Shown: positions 61,794 to 64,000 of the stretch, piece after piece
Position numbering within the stretch: position 1 is the stretch's first letter
Layout: every line of letters begins with the position of its first letter
NCBI RefSeq assembly: GCF_040054535.1
Contig: NC_090785.1
Span: forward strand, 13,181,501 to 13,245,500
DNA: 64,000 nucleotides
From: Antennarius striatus
Lineage: Eukaryota; Chordata; Actinopteri; Lophiiformes; Antennariidae
Direction: 5' to 3'
Program-made: the position numbers and the translations under genes
The notes under the pieces: generated by a model
What the model was told of the DNA's origin: nothing
Databases searched by the model: none
Seen by the model: the letters and a program-made list of their open reading frames with translations, nothing else

Positions 61794-62187
61794 GCTCCTA
61801 ACATTTCTAATGACAAAAAGTTTTCAGTCAAATCTAAGATATAGCAGATTTTACTATAAAAATTCTGCATTAATCCCACAAATGGAGTTTGCTGTACATC
61901 CTTTATATTTCCTTTTCTGTGAAACTGATTGAATGCAAAATAAAATTTACCTTATTGCCTCACAGCAATTAACATTAACGTGACATAATAAAAAAGCATG
62001 AAAAATTTAAATCAACAAAATGCTGTACATTTTCTTTGACGATGGTGAACCCAACAGAAAACTCCGCCTTTATGTCTACTGCAAAAGTTTTGTTGAGACT
62101 GAGACATTTTGCTCCACTTAGCAATGGTTCTGGAGAAGTATGGAATATTAGGGAAGAATTCATGGGAGTCAGCAAAGACCAGGAAGG

Positions 62188-63954
62188 TCACTGTCCCAGG
62201 AAGGAAGCCATTGGATCGTCTGGCCGGGCACGTTTCATGCGGAAGGCCTCCATCTCCTCCTCGGTCGGTGCCTTGACTTCCTGCAAGCTGTTGTATGGCC
62301 TCTTTCTCTCCTCCAGCTGCATTAGCGCATCTATGTGTTTTCCATGCTTGTCCTCTGCCTCGAGTGCCTGGAAAGAGAAAACAGGTGGGAAGTCAATCCG
62401 TCAAAAAAAATCAATTAACCCAGAGAGATGAAGACAAAAATAACTTTACCTTCTTTAGTTTCTCCTTCTTCTTTTCTTCATCATCTGAGTCACCACTGTT
62501 CTTTCTGTTCTTCTTTTTCTTCTTCTTATCCTTTGCCATCTTATCCCGATGCATCTGGAGATTAAACAAAATAATTCCATGACCAAACTGAATGTGCATT
62601 TTCCCTGCCAACAAACCCCCTCCATCACCCCTACTGGACATTTCCTCAGCTTCACTTACTTCCAACAGAGTCTTTACTGGTTCTTCCTCTTGAGCCTCGT
62701 TCAGTCCCTCTTCAAAGGGCACACAGTCCGAGTTGTTCTTCACATTAAGGAGAAAACAATAACAGCAGTGTTAAGTTATTAAAACAGTGAATTAAACTAA
62801 GCTTTTCATCATTCTTAGTCCTTTATATTACTTACTACTGCAACTCCAGTCTCTCCTGTGCAGTAACTCTGTTTGACCATGGAGTGACAACATTTGTATC
62901 CCCAGGAACCATCTTTCCAGAAGGAGCCCCAGATACACTAAAAACAAAAGATTGTTTCATGTACGTAAACAACTGAATCAAATAAAAATAGCTGGGGGTT
63001 TTTCTCTGGGGCCATGGAGTCCTCACAGTGTGGTTGTTGATGAGCACGTCCTCCTCATACTTGGAGCGAGCCACAGCCTTCTCAAGCCCCTTCAGCACAG
63101 CGCCATGACGGGAGTACTCCACGTAGTCCTCCGTCTGGGCCAACAGCAGCTCCCGTGGCGGTGCATTCAGGTGTTGTTCACCTCCATACTGGTTGTTGTA
63201 TACAAAAGAACAAACATTGGTGACGTCTTCTAAGCTCCAACACGCCATGCAAGTTAGGGCTGAGTGGCACAAACTGAAATCTTAATGACAAATTTTTGCC
63301 TAAATTGATGTTATATATTCTGATTTAATAAACTAATAATGACATGGAATTGACAACCTGCTCCCATAAAAATGTATCCCAATAGTGTACCTTTTCTAAA
63401 ATGCTGTCCCTCTGTTTCTCCTTGAAGTCCTCCTTCTTGACTTTGAAGGACTTGTGGAGCAGCTCCAGCTTGGTGGGATCAGCCTGGAGATGCACCTCAG
63501 AGCCTCTCTCATAGGCGTCCCAGGCAAACACTATCATTTATGTTCAAAAGACAGACATGTTTTATTGGTATATGAGTGTTGACACACTGAATGTTTCTTG
63601 CAAATGTCTGATTTGCTGCTGTGATAAATGTCCTTTTTGATCTTACTCAAATCAATTGAGGAATTGTGCAATTTCCTCCAGGATTAATAAAGTATATATC
63701 TATTAGTTTTCGTGTTGATGTAACTAAAACAAACATATCAGTGAAATTGAGAAGTTCCTCAAAGCCATCATCAGTAAATTTTTTCACTGACGTACCAATA
63801 ATGACAGTAGAGAATACTGTTGTAAAGATGCAAAAAATACACCTACTAATATACACATAGTGAGCTGAAACATCTGGGAGACTTACATTGTGTTTGAGCC
63901 ATGGTGATTGTGTCCCCAGAATAGCGGGCAAAATTATCTCCAGCGTAGCCCACT
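62188..63954 (-). CDS. slu7: Pre-mRNA splicing factor SLU7, last seven exons (5' part off the window)
   Basis: SLU7 is a nuclear step-II splicing factor needed for choosing the correct 3' splice site. The visible exons on the minus strand are 63954-63887, 63530-63391, 63188-63027, 62937-62836, 62737-62660, 62554-62450 and 62367-62188. All have GT-AG borders and rejoin in frame to the C-terminal 277 residues (human protein 586). Diagnostic blocks are [59 protein letters not shown], a Lys-rich stretch with GDSDDEEKK, and the ending [20 protein letters not shown] then FLGQ. The zinc-knuckle half lies beyond base 64000. At the exon 62937 border the conserved HIWG is CIWG. The acceptor region and phase leave no alternative nearby. 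A retroposon tail lies in the intron at 63665. Confidence 0.95.
63665..63707 (+). repeat. Retroposon 3' tail in a slu7 intron
   Basis: 'gtgcaatttcctccaggatt' followed by 'aataaagtatatatctatt' repeats the tail at 52305-52348, with a few differences. Confidence 0.5.
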
Positions 63955-64000
63955 CTGCCAGAAAACACAGTTAAAAAACATTTAATGAAAGCCCTCGAGA

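Larger units (their letters stand above)
59752..62187. other. c1qtnf2-slu7 spacer
   Basis: This interval should hold the c1qtnf2 promoter and the slu7 3'UTR. It also contains an unassigned minus-strand open frame (60146-60376) and a two-ended MITE (60724-61175). The remainder is AT-rich and featureless. Confidence 0.7.

Noticed and set aside
60146-64000. miR-146a, which lies near this block in mammals
   Set aside because: The mature miR-146a seed context (tgagaactgaa) was not found on either strand by eye.

Overview
The window is ordinary vertebrate nuclear DNA, almost certainly from a teleost fish. Genes are split by GT-AG introns, intergenic DNA is AT-rich, there are long CA/GT, AAT and ATATT microsatellites, and several copies of repeat families typical of teleosts are present: a tRNA-derived SINE, TIR-bearing elements and retroposon tails. 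Five protein-coding genes can be read from their exons, in the order adra1b(+), fabp6(+), ccnjl(-), c1qtnf2(-), slu7(-, cut by the window end). This is the gene order of human 5q33.3 (ADRA1B, TTC1, PWWP2A, FABP6, CCNJL, C1QTNF2, SLU7), except that nothing resembling TTC1 or PWWP2A is seen in the 3.2 kb between adra1b and fabp6.

Layout. 1-21.8 kb: gene-free DNA upstream of adra1b, rich in degenerate transposons, with one nested insertion, two perfect 19-bp hairpins and a probable Tc1-type transposase relic just before the adra1b promoter. 22.3-31.6 kb: adra1b in two coding exons separated by a 7.8 kb intron placed at the end of transmembrane helix 6. 34.9-35.6 kb: compact four-exon fabp6. 35.6-42.9 kb: a long (GT)n tract and the convergent 3' side of ccnjl. 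42.9-56.8 kb: ccnjl, five coding exons plus a probable non-coding first exon in a GC-richer promoter; its 8.3 kb intron holds a 1.27 kb TIR element. 58.3-59.8 kb: c1qtnf2. 59.8-62.2 kb: a small MITE and one unrecognised open frame. 62.2-64 kb: the last seven exons of slu7.

The genes are not an operon and have unrelated jobs: a catecholamine receptor, a bile-acid carrier, a cyclin, a secreted C1q/TNF protein and a splicing factor. They are held together only by ancestral linkage. I found no evidence of an undescribed multi-gene system. The observations most worth a second look are the nested transposon, the perfect hairpins, an overlapping uORF and a possible six-helix read-through form of adra1b, a shortened lid in fabp6, and the unassigned open frame at 60.15-60.38 kb. 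Exon borders were set by reading splice sites and frame continuity by eye, helped by remembered human and fish homologues; no search or alignment was run.
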